Below are positions 26,171 to 34,246 of a DNA stretch of 64,000 nt, piece after piece. Source of the DNA: Candidatus Allochristensenella caecavium (GTDB lineage Bacteria > Bacillota > Clostridia > Christensenellales > QAND01); NCBI GenBank assembly GCA_904397865.1, contig CAJFOS010000011.1:124001-188000 (forward strand), in the 5' to 3' direction. Position numbers and translations under genes: made by a program. Numbering within the stretch: position 1 is the first letter of the stretch; each line of letters opens with the position of its first letter. Under the pieces are notes generated by a model, which was given only the letters and a program-made list of their open reading frames with translations, did no database searches and was not told the DNA's origin.

Positions 26171-26199
26171 TTGGCTAAAATTTTCAAGTATGTTATAGT
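26171..26199 (+). promoter_or_regulatory. Promoter of aldolase gene 5
   Basis: TTGGCT, 17 bases, TATAGT (26194-26199). The -10 region and the leader to the start codon match those of gene 2 at most positions. Confidence 0.6.
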
Positions 26200-26235
26200 A
26201 TATTTACAAAATATTTCTTTAAGGAGTGAAAACCA

Positions 26236-27123
26236 ATGCTTTTACCTATGGCAGACCTTCTGCAAAAAGCAAAAGAAGGCCAATACGGTATCCCTGCTTG
26301 CTGTGCTTCCGACGAGAGCACGTTCCGTGCCGCTGTGCAGGCGGCTGAAGAACTGCGCGCTCCGTTGATTACGATTTGCCCGGCTGGCGGCAACGTCGAC
26401 CTGGAAGAATTCGGCCGCATCATGTATGATATCGCGACCAAATCCTCGGTGCCAATCGCAACCTGTCTGGACCACGGCGGGAATTTTGAAGACTGCATCA
26501 AAGGTCTCCGTGCCGGCTTCACGGCCGTCATGATTGACCGTTCGGCGGAACCGTATGAAGTCAACGCCCGTGAAACGGCGGAAATGGTTCGCATCTGCCA
26601 CGCTGTAGGCGTATCCGTAGAAGCGGAACTGGGCCATGTCGGCTCCGGCGAAAACTATGCGGTGGACGGTGTTTCCAACCTGACCGAACCTGCGGACGCA
26701 GTTCGTTTCGTGGAAGAAACCGGCGTAGACTGCTTGGCGGTTGCTGTTGGTACGGCGCACGGCGCTTACAAAGGCACCCCGAAGATTGACTTCGATCGTC
26801 TGGTTGCAATCCGTGACGCGGTCAACATTCCGCTGGTATTGCACGGCGGCTCCGGCTCCGGTGATGAAAACCTGGCCAAAGCCTGCAAACTGGGTATCTG
26901 CAAAGTCAACGTTGCTAACGACATCATGCGCAGCGCTTACAAAGCAATTGAAGGCAAGATGGAAGGCAACGGCGTATACGGCTTGTATCCGCTGCTGATG
27001 CAGGGTGCACAAGAAGGCTGCAAACATGTGTTGGAAGTCTTCGGTGCGGCCGGCAAGGCTTGGACGGTGAAAACCAAGAGCAACTCCAGCTGCTTGGACA
27101 TCAACGCTGCTCGCGAAGCGTAA
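26236..27123 (+). CDS. Class II ketose-bisphosphate aldolase family, copy 5
   Basis: The last of five 295-residue aldolase paralogues; Asp79, His80, Glu131, His175 and His203 are kept. The loop after strand beta-2 is CPAGGNVD, closer to the Gly-rich loop of ordinary class II aldolases, and residue 22 is Cys (ACCASDES). The 170-195 stretch (AYKGTPKIDFDRLVAI) is like that of typical FbaA/GatY proteins. This copy may therefore be nearest to the ancestral enzyme, an inference that a tree could test. Own promoter, ribosome site (TAAGGAGTG) and terminator; the MFS array begins directly downstream. Confidence 0.93.
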   Translation: MLLPMADLLQKAKEGQYGIPACCASDESTFRAAVQAAEELRAPLITICPAGGNVDLEEFGRIMYDIATKSSVPIATCLDHGGNFEDCIKGLRAGFTAVMIDRSAEPYEVNARETAEMVRICHAVGVSVEAELGHVGSGENYAVDGVSNLTEPADAVRFVEETGVDCLAVAVGTAHGAYKGTPKIDFDRLVAIRDAVNIPLVLHGGSGSGDENLAKACKLGICKVNVANDIMRSAYKAIEGKMEGNGVYGLYPLLMQGAQEGCKHVLEVFGAAGKAWTVKTKSNSSCLDINAAREA

Positions 27124-27141
27124 GCCTTTTACGACGTGCAA

Positions 27142-27176
27142 AAAAGAAGCCCCTTTCCGGGGCTTCTTTTCTTTTT
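27142..27176 (+). terminator. Terminator after aldolase gene 5
   Basis: AAAAGAAGCCCC pairs with GGGGCTTCTTTT. Confidence 0.88.
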
Positions 27177-27178
27177 GC

Positions 27179-27208
27179 TTGGCGCATACACCGCCTTTGT
27201 GCTATACT
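27179..27208 (+). promoter_or_regulatory. Promoter of the first MFS gene
   Basis: TTGGCG, 18 bases, TATACT (27203-27208). The bases around and after this -10 (TATACTAATTTTG) recur before MFS gene 4 at 31246. Confidence 0.5.
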
Positions 27209-27254
27209 AATTTTGGACACTTTTTTGACAAAGTTTCACTTCTCTGTTTTTCGC

Positions 27255-27278
27255 AGCGCAGGCTTGCGCTCCTTTTTT
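27255..27278 (+). promoter_or_regulatory. Terminator-like hairpin in the leader of MFS gene 1
   Basis: AGCGCA (27255-27260) pairs with TGCGCT (27265-27270) and is followed by CCTTTTTTC, between the promoter and the start codon. It could work as an attenuator. Confidence 0.45.
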
Positions 27279-27309
27279 CATTTCAGGTAATATAGGAGGC
27301 TCTTTAAAG

Positions 27310-28548
27310 ATGGATTCACAGTCCTTACAATCACCCCGGAAGGCATTGTTTCAGTTTTGTGCGATGGAATTTGTTTTTGGTATGGCTGGCGCCACGATGG
27401 TTGTGGTGGTCCTGTTTTTGCAGACGAAGGGACTTTCAGCTACTCAGGTAGGACTTGTGATGAGCATCAACTCGTTTGTCGGCGTTGTGGCGCCTCCGTT
27501 TTGGGGGATGATTTCCGACAAAATCCGTTCGCGCTATCGAACTTTAGTACTGACGTTCTTTTTCGGCGGCGTTTTTTTTGCCCTTTTGCCCGTTTCTGCC
27601 ACCATCCGCATTGGCGGTACACTGTTGGCCGTATTTTTGCTTCCGGTCGGCAACTTTTTCCGGCAACCAACCTATTCCATTACAGACACAATGATTGTAG
27701 AAGCCTGTAAACATGTACCTGGTATGGAATATAGTTTTGTGCGCATGTGTTCTTCGATTGGCTATACATTGATGAGTTTTCTGTATACGCCGTTGATGAA
27801 CGTTTTTTCCGTCGATTTCCCGTTTTATATGTTTGGTATCTTCTGTCTGCTCGTGGTGATTTTAAGCCGCGCCATCAAACCTTTTGACTTGAAAAATACC
27901 GAAGCGGCAACGCAGGAAAACGGCGCAGCAAAATCCAAACTGCACGTTTCCCGTATTTTTAAAAATTATTATTTGATGGTTTTTATCATCGTCAATATGC
28001 TGTTTGCCATTACCAACGGCGCAGTGCAGTATCTCGTGTATTTGGTCCGCGATGTGCAGGGGGACCCCAATGCCATCTCCTCCATGGCGGGAATTCGCAC
28101 GGTATTTGAAATTCTGATGCTGCTGTCCATTGTCAAATTGAAAAAGCGGTTCACCCTGCCCACGCTGTTGTGTTTTGGCGGCGCGGTGTATGCGATTGAA
28201 CTGTTGCTCTATCCACTCTGCCAAAGCGTGTTGTTGATTACCATCGTCGAGCTTTTGGACGGTATTGGGTATGGACTGGTGCTTGGCTGCGCAGTCAACT
28301 ACACCTATGCGCTTTCGCCCAAAGGGCTGGAGGCCACCTCCATTTCCTTATACACCATCGGCGCATCGCTGGTGGGTATCTTAACCAACGCCATCGGCGG
28401 CGCATTTATTGAGCAATTCGGCATACGTGCCTTTTATTTGACGACAGGAGGCATCGTGCTGTTCAGCGTTCTGTTCTTCCTGTTCTCATTCTGGTTTGGC
28501 CGAAACGTGTTGAAGCAGGAGCCGCCAATCGGGCTTCGCAACCGATAA
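27310..28548 (+). CDS. MFS transporter, copy 1
   Basis: A 12-helix major facilitator of 412 residues, MFS_1_like/LacY-related in look. The loop between helices 2 and 3 reads GMISDKIRSRYR, the usual motif A position. A central cytoplasmic loop ends with LHVSRIFKNYYLM, and helix 10-11 region carries ALSPKGLEATSISLY; both are shared with the other four copies. It is the most divergent of the five. It most likely imports a small sugar or polyol by proton symport, which is inference from its place next to the aldolases. Ribosome site AGGAGG; copies 2 and 3 follow without terminators, so the first three form an operon. Confidence 0.9.
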   Translation: MDSQSLQSPRKALFQFCAMEFVFGMAGATMVVVVLFLQTKGLSATQVGLVMSINSFVGVVAPPFWGMISDKIRSRYRTLVLTFFFGGVFFALLPVSATIRIGGTLLAVFLLPVGNFFRQPTYSITDTMIVEACKHVPGMEYSFVRMCSSIGYTLMSFLYTPLMNVFSVDFPFYMFGIFCLLVVILSRAIKPFDLKNTEAATQENGAAKSKLHVSRIFKNYYLMVFIIVNMLFAITNGAVQYLVYLVRDVQGDPNAISSMAGIRTVFEILMLLSIVKLKKRFTLPTLLCFGGAVYAIELLLYPLCQSVLLITIVELLDGIGYGLVLGCAVNYTYALSPKGLEATSISLYTIGASLVGILTNAIGGAFIEQFGIRAFYLTTGGIVLFSVLFFLFSFWFGRNVLKQEPPIGLRNR

Positions 28549-28590
28549 GGGTATTTCCAACAAAACGGGCATAATGGGGGAGATAAGTCA

Positions 28591-29859
28591 ATGCCGGAAA
28601 AACGACCGCGCCTAAGTGCACAAGGCCGTAAGGTGGAACGGCAATTCTGTACGATGCAGCTGATTTATGGATTTGTCTGGGCTTCCACCACATTCTTCAC
28701 CGTATTTCTAAAATCCACCGGTATGTCGCCGCAACAGGTGGGGCTTTGCATGAGCCTCAATTCGCTGGCGGGCGTTTTAGCGCCGCCGATTTGGGGATTG
28801 ATTGCGGATAAACTCGGTTCGCGCAAACGATTGTGGCTCTGGCTCTTGGTCGTCAGCGGTGCCGGCTTCGCCCTTATTCCGGCTTCCGGCTCGGTCAATA
28901 TCGCCGGCATTACGCTGGTTACGTTCGTCCTGCCGGCCGTGACATTTGTACGCCAACCAACTAATTCCATCTTGGATACCATGATTGTCAGTACGGCTGA
29001 GCAATATGAAGGCATGAGCTATAGTTCTATCCGCCGCTGGTCCAGCCTGGGTTTTGCATTGCTCAGCCCTGTATATGGCTGGCTGATTCCGGTATGGGGC
29101 ATTGGCTTCCCGTTTTATATGTTTCTGTTCTTCTCCCTGCTCACAGCATGGCTGGGACGCAAATTGCCGGATGTCTCCCAATCGGAACCGGCTATGCCGC
29201 AAAGGGCGGAGGCGCCTGGGCATGCGCTTCATGTCTCCCGCATTTTCAAGGATTATTATCTGGTCGTCTTTTTGATTTTCAACGTGTTATTATCCTTTGG
29301 AAGTCAGACTTATTTTTTCTTAAATTATCTGATTGAAGAATTAAATGGAAACGCAGAGTCGCTCATGGGGATTATGAGCGGCCTGAAAACCATTGCGGAA
29401 ATCACCATGCTCTCGCTTTCTCCGGTGTTAGCCCGTCGTCTTTCCCTGCCACAGATGCTGTGCCTGTCCGGTCTGTTCTACGGTTCGGAACAAATTCTCT
29501 ATCTATTTGGCCACAGCATTGGGTATTTGTTTGCCGTGCAAATGCTCAACGGCGCCGGTTTTGGCATGCTGTTGGGCAGCGCTGTGGATTACGCCTATTC
29601 GCTGGCACCGAAGGGATTGGAAACGACCGTCACCTCCCTCTATGGGGCAGGCATGGGTATTGCCGGCATCATCGCCAATGCCTTTGCCGGCTGGGCCATC
29701 GCCACACTGGGCGTAAGATGGATGTATGGAATGACCGGCGTGTTGATTTTTACCGCCATCGCGCTGTTTATCTGTTCCTTCCCCTTTGGTAAACACGTGT
29801 TGAAAAAACAGCCGCCTACTGAGCTTTTCGGACACCGGTGCTCCTCCCCTCCGTTTTAA
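28591..29859 (+). CDS. MFS transporter, copy 2
   Basis: A 422-residue, 12-helix paralogue. Signature parts are GLIADKLGSRKR after helix 2, VTFVRQPTNSILDTMIV in helices 4-5, LHVSRIFKDYYLVVF before helix 7 and SLAPKGLETTVTSLYGAGMG in helices 10-11. Very close to copy 3 in sequence. It starts 42 bases after copy 1 with a GGGGGAG ribosome site. Substrate unknown. Confidence 0.9.
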   Translation: MPEKRPRLSAQGRKVERQFCTMQLIYGFVWASTTFFTVFLKSTGMSPQQVGLCMSLNSLAGVLAPPIWGLIADKLGSRKRLWLWLLVVSGAGFALIPASGSVNIAGITLVTFVLPAVTFVRQPTNSILDTMIVSTAEQYEGMSYSSIRRWSSLGFALLSPVYGWLIPVWGIGFPFYMFLFFSLLTAWLGRKLPDVSQSEPAMPQRAEAPGHALHVSRIFKDYYLVVFLIFNVLLSFGSQTYFFLNYLIEELNGNAESLMGIMSGLKTIAEITMLSLSPVLARRLSLPQMLCLSGLFYGSEQILYLFGHSIGYLFAVQMLNGAGFGMLLGSAVDYAYSLAPKGLETTVTSLYGAGMGIAGIIANAFAGWAIATLGVRWMYGMTGVLIFTAIALFICSFPFGKHVLKKQPPTELFGHRCSSPPF

Positions 29860-29928
29860 TCCCTTCTCCATTTCAGCCATCGCGCTGCATTTATTTGCTT
29901 GATTGATTTAGAGAAAGGATTGAAATGC

Positions 29929-31173
29929 ATGGAACATACACCCTTAACCCTGCAGGAAGAATCCAAACGGGTACAGCGCCAATTTTGCCTGGTGCAGCTT
30001 TTCTACGGGTTTGCCTGGGCGTCAATGACTTATTTTATTTTACTGCTTCAGTCCACAGGCATGTCGCCGCAGGAAGTTGGACTCATCATGAGTCTCAACT
30101 CGTTTGCCGCTTTGATTGCTCCCCCTTTATGGGGGATGCTGGCCGATAAACGCGGTTCGCGCAAACGCCTGTTTATCTGGCTTCTGTTGGCCAGCGGTAT
30201 CACTTTTGCGTTAATTCCCGCCTCTGCGCTTATCAACGTCTTCGGTGTAAACCTGGTCGCTATCTTTTTACCGGCAGTCACCTTCATTCGCCAGCCCACC
30301 GTCTCCATCATCGATACAATCATCGTCAATACCACAGAACATTTTGGCGGCATTGATTATAGCACCATCCGCCGTTGGTCCAGCCTTGGCTTCGCTATCA
30401 TGAGCCCCGTCTATTCTTGGCTGATTCCCAAAACCGGAATTGAACTGCCCTATTATCTGTTCCTGGTTTTCTGCCTGTGCACCATCTTTTTCATGCGCAC
30501 ACTGCCGGATTATTCCAAGCCCGTAGAAAAACAAACAGAGACGCATCGTGAAAAGCTGCATCTATCACGTATATTTAAAGATTATTATCTTATCGTCTTT
30601 TTGATTTTCAACATTCTGCTTTCCTTTGGTGGACAGATTTATTATTTTATCTCCTATCTGCTGGAATCCGTCCAGGAAGACCCGCAGCTCGTCGGGCTGT
30701 TTTCCGGCTTGAAAACCATTGCGGAAATCACCATGCTTTCGCTGGCGCCCCGTCTGAAAAAATATCTTTCTTTGCCGCAGATGTTGTGTTTGTCCGGCCT
30801 GCTTTATGCCGTGGAACCATTGCTGTATCCCTTCTGCAACAATGCCGTGCAAATCTGCCTTGTGCAAATGCTCAACGGCGCTGGCTTCGGCACGCTGCTG
30901 GCTTCAGCCGTCAATTACGCTTATTCATTGGCGCCCAAGGGGCTGGAAACAACTGTCACCTCCCTTTACGGCATCGGTATGGGCGTCGCGGGCATCATCG
31001 CCAATGCCTTCGCTGGCTGGGCCATCGAAACGCTCGGTATTCACTGGATGTACCGTATCACAGGGCTAACCATCGGCACGGCTGTTGTCTTGTTTATCCT
31101 CTCTTTCACTTTTGGGCGGTTGGTTTTGAAGAAAATGCCCCCGCTTCCCTTCTCGCTGAAAAAGGCGGACTGA
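29929..31173 (+). CDS. MFS transporter, copy 3
   Basis: A 414-residue paralogue most like copy 2: GMLADKRGSRKRLF, FIRQPTVSIIDTIIV, LHLSRIFKDYYLIVF and SLAPKGLETTVTSLYG. The ATG at 29929 is chosen because GAAAGGA lies 10 bases before it; an upstream in-frame TTG at 29899 lacks a ribosome site. It ends the three-gene MFS operon with a strong GC palindrome terminator. The helix 1 and helix 4 polar residues that usually face the substrate differ from copy 2, so specificity may differ. Confidence 0.9.
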   Translation: MEHTPLTLQEESKRVQRQFCLVQLFYGFAWASMTYFILLLQSTGMSPQEVGLIMSLNSFAALIAPPLWGMLADKRGSRKRLFIWLLLASGITFALIPASALINVFGVNLVAIFLPAVTFIRQPTVSIIDTIIVNTTEHFGGIDYSTIRRWSSLGFAIMSPVYSWLIPKTGIELPYYLFLVFCLCTIFFMRTLPDYSKPVEKQTETHREKLHLSRIFKDYYLIVFLIFNILLSFGGQIYYFISYLLESVQEDPQLVGLFSGLKTIAEITMLSLAPRLKKYLSLPQMLCLSGLLYAVEPLLYPFCNNAVQICLVQMLNGAGFGTLLASAVNYAYSLAPKGLETTVTSLYGIGMGVAGIIANAFAGWAIETLGIHWMYRITGLTIGTAVVLFILSFTFGRLVLKKMPPLPFSLKKAD

Positions 31174-31180
31174 TATTTGC

Positions 31181-31211
31181 ATTAGCGCGGCCGCGGCCGC
31201 GCTAATTTTTT
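31181..31211 (+). terminator. 26-bp perfect GC palindrome, terminator of the first MFS operon
   Basis: ATTAGCGCGGCCG pairs with CGGCCGCGCTAAT without a loop spacer, followed by T5. Confidence 0.85.
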
Positions 31212-31432
31212 CGGTTTTCCTCTTTTCGTGTATAAAAAATCATGTTATACTAATTTTGTTTTCCACAATAATCATAGGTATCTCAGGAAACAGAGCCGTT
31301 TCCTTCTCTTTAAATGATTACCGGTCATGCTCTTGGAAAGCGAGTTCGCTTGTGCCCCTCAAAGAGTTCGACTGTAACCATTTTTTATTTTTCGTAAAAG
31401 TATGGCTTGTCCATTTTTTAGGAGGAATTTGT

Positions 31433-32680
31433 ATGTCAAAGAACCTGTCTGCTGAAGCAAAACGCGTGCTGTTTTTGCTTCGTGCCCGGCAAATCTGCTA
31501 TGGCTTTTGCTGGGGCGTGTTGTCTTTCTTCGTCATCTTCCTTTCCGGCACGGGCATGGACCCACAGACGGTCGGGCTGGTCATGACCCTGAACTCCATC
31601 GCGGGCATTGTCTCTCCGCCATTCTGGGGAATGATTGGCGATAAGCTCGGTTCACGGAAAATGCTGCTGTTCTGGCTGCTGATTATCGCGGGCCTGTTGG
31701 TTGCATTCGTACCGCCATCTGCCACCATCAACGTCTTTGGGGTAAGCCTGGTGGTATTCGTACTGCCGCTGTCCACGTTCTTCCGTCAACCCACCAGCGC
31801 CATGATGGACGCGATGATTGTCGGTGCGGCCGAACAATTTGAAGGCATGTCCTACAGCAACATCCGTGTGTTTTCCAGCATCAGCTTTCTTATCATCAAC
31901 CCGTTGTATCCGGTGCTTAATGGCAAGTTTGGGGTTGCGTTTGCGTTCTATTCGTTTTTGGTATTCGCTTGGGCAACGGCCTTCTTCAACCTGAAGCTCA
32001 AGGATTACCGTTCCCACGGGGAAGCTGTAGCGCATCATAAAGGGCAACCCAAGCAAAAGTTGCACCTGTCCCGTATTTTTAAGGACTATTATCTGGTTAC
32101 ATTCCTTATTTTCATCTTCATTGCATGGATGCCGAGCCAGGCGTATTTCTTCCTCAATTATCTGCTGGAAGATGTCGGCGGCGATGCGAACATCATGGGT
32201 ATTCTCGTGGCCATCAAAACATGCGGCGAAGTTCTTATGCTTTCCTGCTCCAACCGGATGAAAAAATACCTCTCGCTGCCGCAGTTGATTGTGCTCGGCG
32301 CGAGTCTGTACGGGTTGGAACAGTTGCTCTATCCGCTTTGCACAGCTACCTGGCAAGTGACCATCGTCAACCTGCTGGACGGCATGGGCTTTGGTACCTT
32401 CCTTGGTTCGGCCGTCAACTATGTATACTCGCTGGCACCCAAAGGGCTGGAGACAACAGCCACCACGCTTTATGGCGCGGGCATGGGCATCGGCGGCATT
32501 ATCGCAAGCTCATTTGGCGGCTGGGCCATCGCTGCTCATGGTATCAAATGGATGTATGGTGTAAACGGCATCATCATGGTGGTCATCATCGCCCTGTTCC
32601 TGCTTTCGTTCTGGTTTGGCAAAAAAGTGCTCAAAAAAGAACCTCCGATTCCTTTCCGTTTGAACAAACAAAAAGCATAA
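31433..32680 (+). CDS. MFS transporter, copy 4
   Basis: A 415-residue, 12-helix paralogue with GMIGDKLGSRKM, FFRQPTSAMMDAMIV, LHLSRIFKDYYLVTF and SLAPKGLETTATTLYGAGMG. It has its own transcription unit: a TATACT element at 31246-31251, a leader of about 180 bases, an AGGAGG site and a terminator. The ATG at 31433 is chosen on the ribosome site; the frame is open for 59 codons upstream but that part has no such site. The leader holds an AAGCGA/TCGCTT stem near 31339-31352. Confidence 0.9.
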   Translation: MSKNLSAEAKRVLFLLRARQICYGFCWGVLSFFVIFLSGTGMDPQTVGLVMTLNSIAGIVSPPFWGMIGDKLGSRKMLLFWLLIIAGLLVAFVPPSATINVFGVSLVVFVLPLSTFFRQPTSAMMDAMIVGAAEQFEGMSYSNIRVFSSISFLIINPLYPVLNGKFGVAFAFYSFLVFAWATAFFNLKLKDYRSHGEAVAHHKGQPKQKLHLSRIFKDYYLVTFLIFIFIAWMPSQAYFFLNYLLEDVGGDANIMGILVAIKTCGEVLMLSCSNRMKKYLSLPQLIVLGASLYGLEQLLYPLCTATWQVTIVNLLDGMGFGTFLGSAVNYVYSLAPKGLETTATTLYGAGMGIGGIIASSFGGWAIAAHGIKWMYGVNGIIMVVIIALFLLSFWFGKKVLKKEPPIPFRLNKQKA

Positions 32681-32684
32681 GCCA

Positions 32685-32714
32685 AAGACGCGCTGGAAAT
32701 TTCCAGCGCGTCTT
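32685..32714 (+). terminator. Terminator after MFS gene 4
   Basis: AAGACGCGCTGGAA pairs with TTCCAGCGCGTCTT. Confidence 0.85.
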
Positions 32715-32814
32715 CTTTGTACGAAAAGTCTTTTCTTTTTTTGTATTTTTAGTATAATAAAGAAAGCATACAGAATATTTTTTCTTTTTTTGTATTTTCA
32801 TTCTGTGTGTCTGC

Positions 32815-32841
32815 GGCGCAAGAGCGCCCTCTTTTTCTTTT
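32815..32841 (+). promoter_or_regulatory. Terminator-like hairpin in the leader of MFS gene 5
   Basis: GGCGC (32815-32819) pairs with GCGCC (32824-32828) and a pyrimidine run with T5 follows, between a TATAAT (32753-32758) and the start codon. The layout mirrors MFS gene 1. Confidence 0.4.
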
Positions 32842-32877
32842 GTTTATCATTATTTTGGTCTTATAGGAGGTTCTTTT

Positions 32878-34155
32878 ATGGGTCAACGTTCTTCTCCCGC
32901 CCTGAGTGCAGAAGGAAAAAAAGTATACCGGCAGTTCTGTCTGGCCGAACTTTTTTACGGCTGCGTGTGGGGCACGATGTCCTTCATCACCCTGCTTCTT
33001 TCCACATCCGGCTTGAACAGCCAGCAGGTCGGCCTGACGATGAGCATCACGTCCGTGTTCGCGATGATTTCCGCTCCGTTTTGGGGTGTCATTGCGGATA
33101 AACTGGGTTCACGCAAAAAGCTGTTCCTGTTTCTGATGATTTCCAGCGGGCTTGGGTTTGCGCTGCTTCCCTGGTCCACAACCATCAAGCTGGGTGGGCT
33201 TTCGCTGGTCATGTTTTTGTTGCCGGCCGCCACATTTGTCCGCCAGCCAGGCAGCAGCGTGATGGACGCAATGGTCGTTGGTACAACCACGCACTTCCCT
33301 GGCATGAGCTACAGCTCCATTCGTCTGTGGAACAGCATCGGTTATACCGTTATCTCTCCTTTGTACACGATGACGGTCAATGCTTGGGGCGTTGCATTCC
33401 CGTTCTATATGTTCCTGGTGTTCTCTGCCATCACCGGATTTTTGACTTACCGCATCAAGGAATATGATACGCGTAAAGCCAAGGAAGATGAGATGGAAGC
33501 GGCTGCACAACCCGCCCCAAAAAAGGAAAAGCTGCAATGGGGCAAGCTGTTCAAGAATTATTATCTGGTCACGTTCCTCATCTTCAACATCGTCGTATTT
33601 TTGCCCAGCCAGATGTACTGGTTCCTCAACTACCTGTTGCCGGAAGTCGGCGGTGACGCTTCCGCTGTCGGTACGCTGGCCGGAATTCGGACGATTTTTG
33701 AAGTCCTTGGCCTGTTCATCATGCCGTTTTTGAAAAAGCGGTTTTCTCTGCCGCAGCTGATTTTAATTTCGGGCATCGTCTATGCGGGTGAAATGCTGCT
33801 GTATCCGGTATGCAGCTCGGCTATGATGGTGACCGTTGTCCAATGTCTGGACGGCTTGGGCTTTGGCCTGTTGCTGGGTGCAGCGCCGGATTATGTATAC
33901 GCGTTGGCGCCGGAAGGCCTGAAAACCACGGCTACCACGCTCTACGGAGCGGGTATGGGCGCGGCCGGCATCATCGGTAACGCGTTTGCCGGCTGGGCCA
34001 TCGCAGCGGTGGGGATTAAAATGACCTACCTGTTCAGCGGTCTGTGCGTGGTGGCATTCTTGGCATTCTTCGTGCTGACATTTGTGTTCGGCCGGATGAT
34101 GAAAAAACCAGCGCCGGTGCCTTTCTTCCGTAAAAAAGAGCAACCGGCCGCATAA
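32878..34155 (+). CDS. MFS transporter, copy 5
   Basis: A 425-residue, 12-helix paralogue. It keeps GVIADKLGSRKK, FVRQPGSSVMDAMVV, LFKNYYLVTF and ALAPEGLKTTATTLYGAGMG. The central loop is longer and charged (KAKEDEMEAAAQPAPKKEK). Own transcription unit with TATAAT at 32753, a GGAGG ribosome site and a terminator. It closes the paralogue island; the molybdenum cofactor genes follow. Confidence 0.9.
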   Translation: MGQRSSPALSAEGKKVYRQFCLAELFYGCVWGTMSFITLLLSTSGLNSQQVGLTMSITSVFAMISAPFWGVIADKLGSRKKLFLFLMISSGLGFALLPWSTTIKLGGLSLVMFLLPAATFVRQPGSSVMDAMVVGTTTHFPGMSYSSIRLWNSIGYTVISPLYTMTVNAWGVAFPFYMFLVFSAITGFLTYRIKEYDTRKAKEDEMEAAAQPAPKKEKLQWGKLFKNYYLVTFLIFNIVVFLPSQMYWFLNYLLPEVGGDASAVGTLAGIRTIFEVLGLFIMPFLKKRFSLPQLILISGIVYAGEMLLYPVCSSAMMVTVVQCLDGLGFGLLLGAAPDYVYALAPEGLKTTATTLYGAGMGAAGIIGNAFAGWAIAAVGIKMTYLFSGLCVVAFLAFFVLTFVFGRMMKKPAPVPFFRKKEQPAA

Positions 34156-34164
34156 ACCATCGTC

Positions 34165-34192
34165 AAAAAGCGCTGCATATGCAGCGCTTTTT
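34165..34192 (+). terminator. Terminator after MFS gene 5
   Basis: AAAAAGCGCTGCAT and ATGCAGCGCTTTTT form a perfect palindrome. Confidence 0.88.
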
Positions 34193-34246
34193 CTTTTGAG
34201 CCAGATGGCTTATACTAATCGTATCCTTTTATGGGGGTTGTATCGT

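Noticed and set aside
21687-27123. Calling the aldolases fbaA (fructose-bisphosphate aldolase)
   Set aside because: Loops that decide substrate differ from standard FbaA and between copies; only the superfamily is supported.
31181-31206. Overlapping GCGGCCGC palindrome as a protein-binding or recombination site
   Set aside because: Its position directly after a stop codon and the T run make a terminator the simpler explanation.
18834-34155. Idea that the island is an assembly artefact of repeated sequence
   Set aside because: The copies differ at many synonymous and flanking sites, and promoters and terminators are individual. Some conversion tracts could still be affected by short-read assembly.
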